Assembly: GCA_016213325.1 (NCBI GenBank)
Contig: JACRAY010000032.1
Coordinates: 1-64,000 of the forward strand
Source: Burkholderiales bacterium
GTDB taxonomy: Bacteria > Pseudomonadota > Gammaproteobacteria > Burkholderiales > Burkholderiaceae_C
Length of the DNA stretch: 64,000 bases
Direction: 5' to 3'
In this document: positions 63,721 to 64,000 of the stretch, in pieces
Layout of the letters: each line of letters begins with the position of its first letter
How positions within the stretch are numbered: position 1 is the first letter of the stretch
Notes under the pieces: model-generated
Databases searched by the model: none
What the model was told of the DNA's origin: nothing
Seen by the model: only the letters and a program-made list of their open reading frames with translations
Translations under genes and position numbers: made by a program

Positions 63721-64000
63721 TCAATAGGTGGAGCGCCCGCCCGACAGGTCGAACACGGCGCCGGTGGAGAACGAGCAGTCCTCGGTGCACAGCCACGCGA
63801 CCATGGCCGCGATCTCATCCGGCGTACCGAAGCGGCCCATCGGGATCTTGGACAGCATGAACTGGATGTGCGCCTCGGTCATCTGGTCGAAGATCGCCGT
63901 CTTCACCGCGGCCGGCGTCACGCAGTTCACCCGGATACCGGTGTCGGCAAGTTCCTTGCCCAGCGACTTGGTGAGCGCGATCACGCCGGCCTTGCTCGCG
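63721..64000 (-). CDS. SDR oxidoreductase, C-terminal part (cut by window edge)
   Basis: The visible 92 codons begin ASKAGVIALTKSLGKELADTGIRVNCVTPAAVKT, just after the expected YxxxK Tyr, and end FDLSGGRSTY. The frame runs off the right edge, so the N-terminal cofactor motif is not seen. The terminal SGGRxTY resembles SDRs of deoxy-sugar-acid oxidation such as 2-keto-3-deoxy-fuconate dehydrogenases (recalled, not searched). It is probably cotranscribed with the FAH gene 22 nt downstream. Confidence 0.8.
   Translation of the reverse strand, partial: ASKAGVIALTKSLGKELADTGIRVNCVTPAAVKTAIFDQMTEAHIQFMLSKIPMGRFGTPDEIAAMVAWLCTEDCSFSTGAVFDLSGGRSTY

Noticed and set aside
1..64000. tRNA, rRNA, known riboswitch classes, toxin-antitoxin pairs, prophage
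   Set aside because: None was recognised on either strand by eye; absence is only as strong as manual reading.

Overview
The window is GC-rich, densely packed bacterial chromosome. It most likely comes from a betaproteobacterium of the Burkholderiales (Comamonadaceae, Ramlibacter/Variovorax-like). This is inferred from gene content (Liv-type ABC importer with acyl-CoA ligase, Bug-type binding protein, two DUF4148 proteins, DUF2917, XRE-cupin regulator, several acyl-CoA dehydrogenase/carboxylase clusters) and from families of palindromic repeats common in that group. I see no rRNA, tRNA, CRISPR array or phage.

Layout. (1) 1-1895: the proximal end of a chromosomal integron: an intact IntI-type integrase with a LexA-box promoter, an attI-side junction, one complete cassette encoding an unknown small membrane protein, its attC site, and the start of a second cassette running off the left edge. 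(2) 1969-7302: two hypothetical proteins, a PHB-depolymerase-like esterase, an Atm1-type ABC exporter, a hot-dog thioesterase and a crotonase. (3) 7426-16614: livHMGF, an acyl-CoA ligase and two tandem Liv-type binding proteins, then an AI-2E-family permease. (4) 16611-25219 (minus): phasin-like protein, then a tightly overlapping TetR/SDR/carboxyltransferase/acyl-CoA dehydrogenase/biotin carboxylase/acyl-CoA dehydrogenase/thioesterase operon resembling the acyclic-terpene (atu) gene set. (5) 25244-33962: UvrA-like ABC ATPase, DUF2917 protein, and an RND tripartite efflux operon. (6) 34060-36796: racemase, murQ, anmK (cell-wall sugar recycling). (7) 36800-42992: GNAT, XRE-cupin regulator, cytochrome c, ferritin-like protein, ECF sigma factor, secreted hydrolase, LysR regulator and Bug-type binding protein. 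(8) 43063-47382: ECF42-like sigma with YCII and glyoxalase neighbours, a duplicated DUF4148 gene and a SpoIIAA-like protein. (9) 47522-55720 (minus): an eight-gene acyl-CoA operon ending in an ILVBL/2-hydroxyacyl-CoA-lyase-like TPP enzyme. (10) 55780-62716 (minus): TetR, acyl-CoA dehydrogenase, DUF2147, FadB-like and thiolase genes (beta-oxidation) interrupted by a small DUF559-remnant element. (11) 62850-64000: an FAH-family hydrolase and a truncated SDR.

The dominant theme is import, CoA activation and oxidation of carboxylic acids. The most unusual signals lie outside ordinary genes. They are the SOS-type integron promoter; a predicted three-stem RNA structure hiding the Shine-Dalgarno of an ECF sigma gene; a long inverted repeat at the start of the fad-operon tetR; a 90-bp repeat inserted in frame in a carboxyltransferase; a palindromic repeat that appears to supply the lipoprotein signal peptide of an efflux outer-membrane protein; REP-like repeats that supply stop codons; and phased CTAAG boxes before both DUF4148 genes. 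Everything here comes from reading the sequence; no database search was run.
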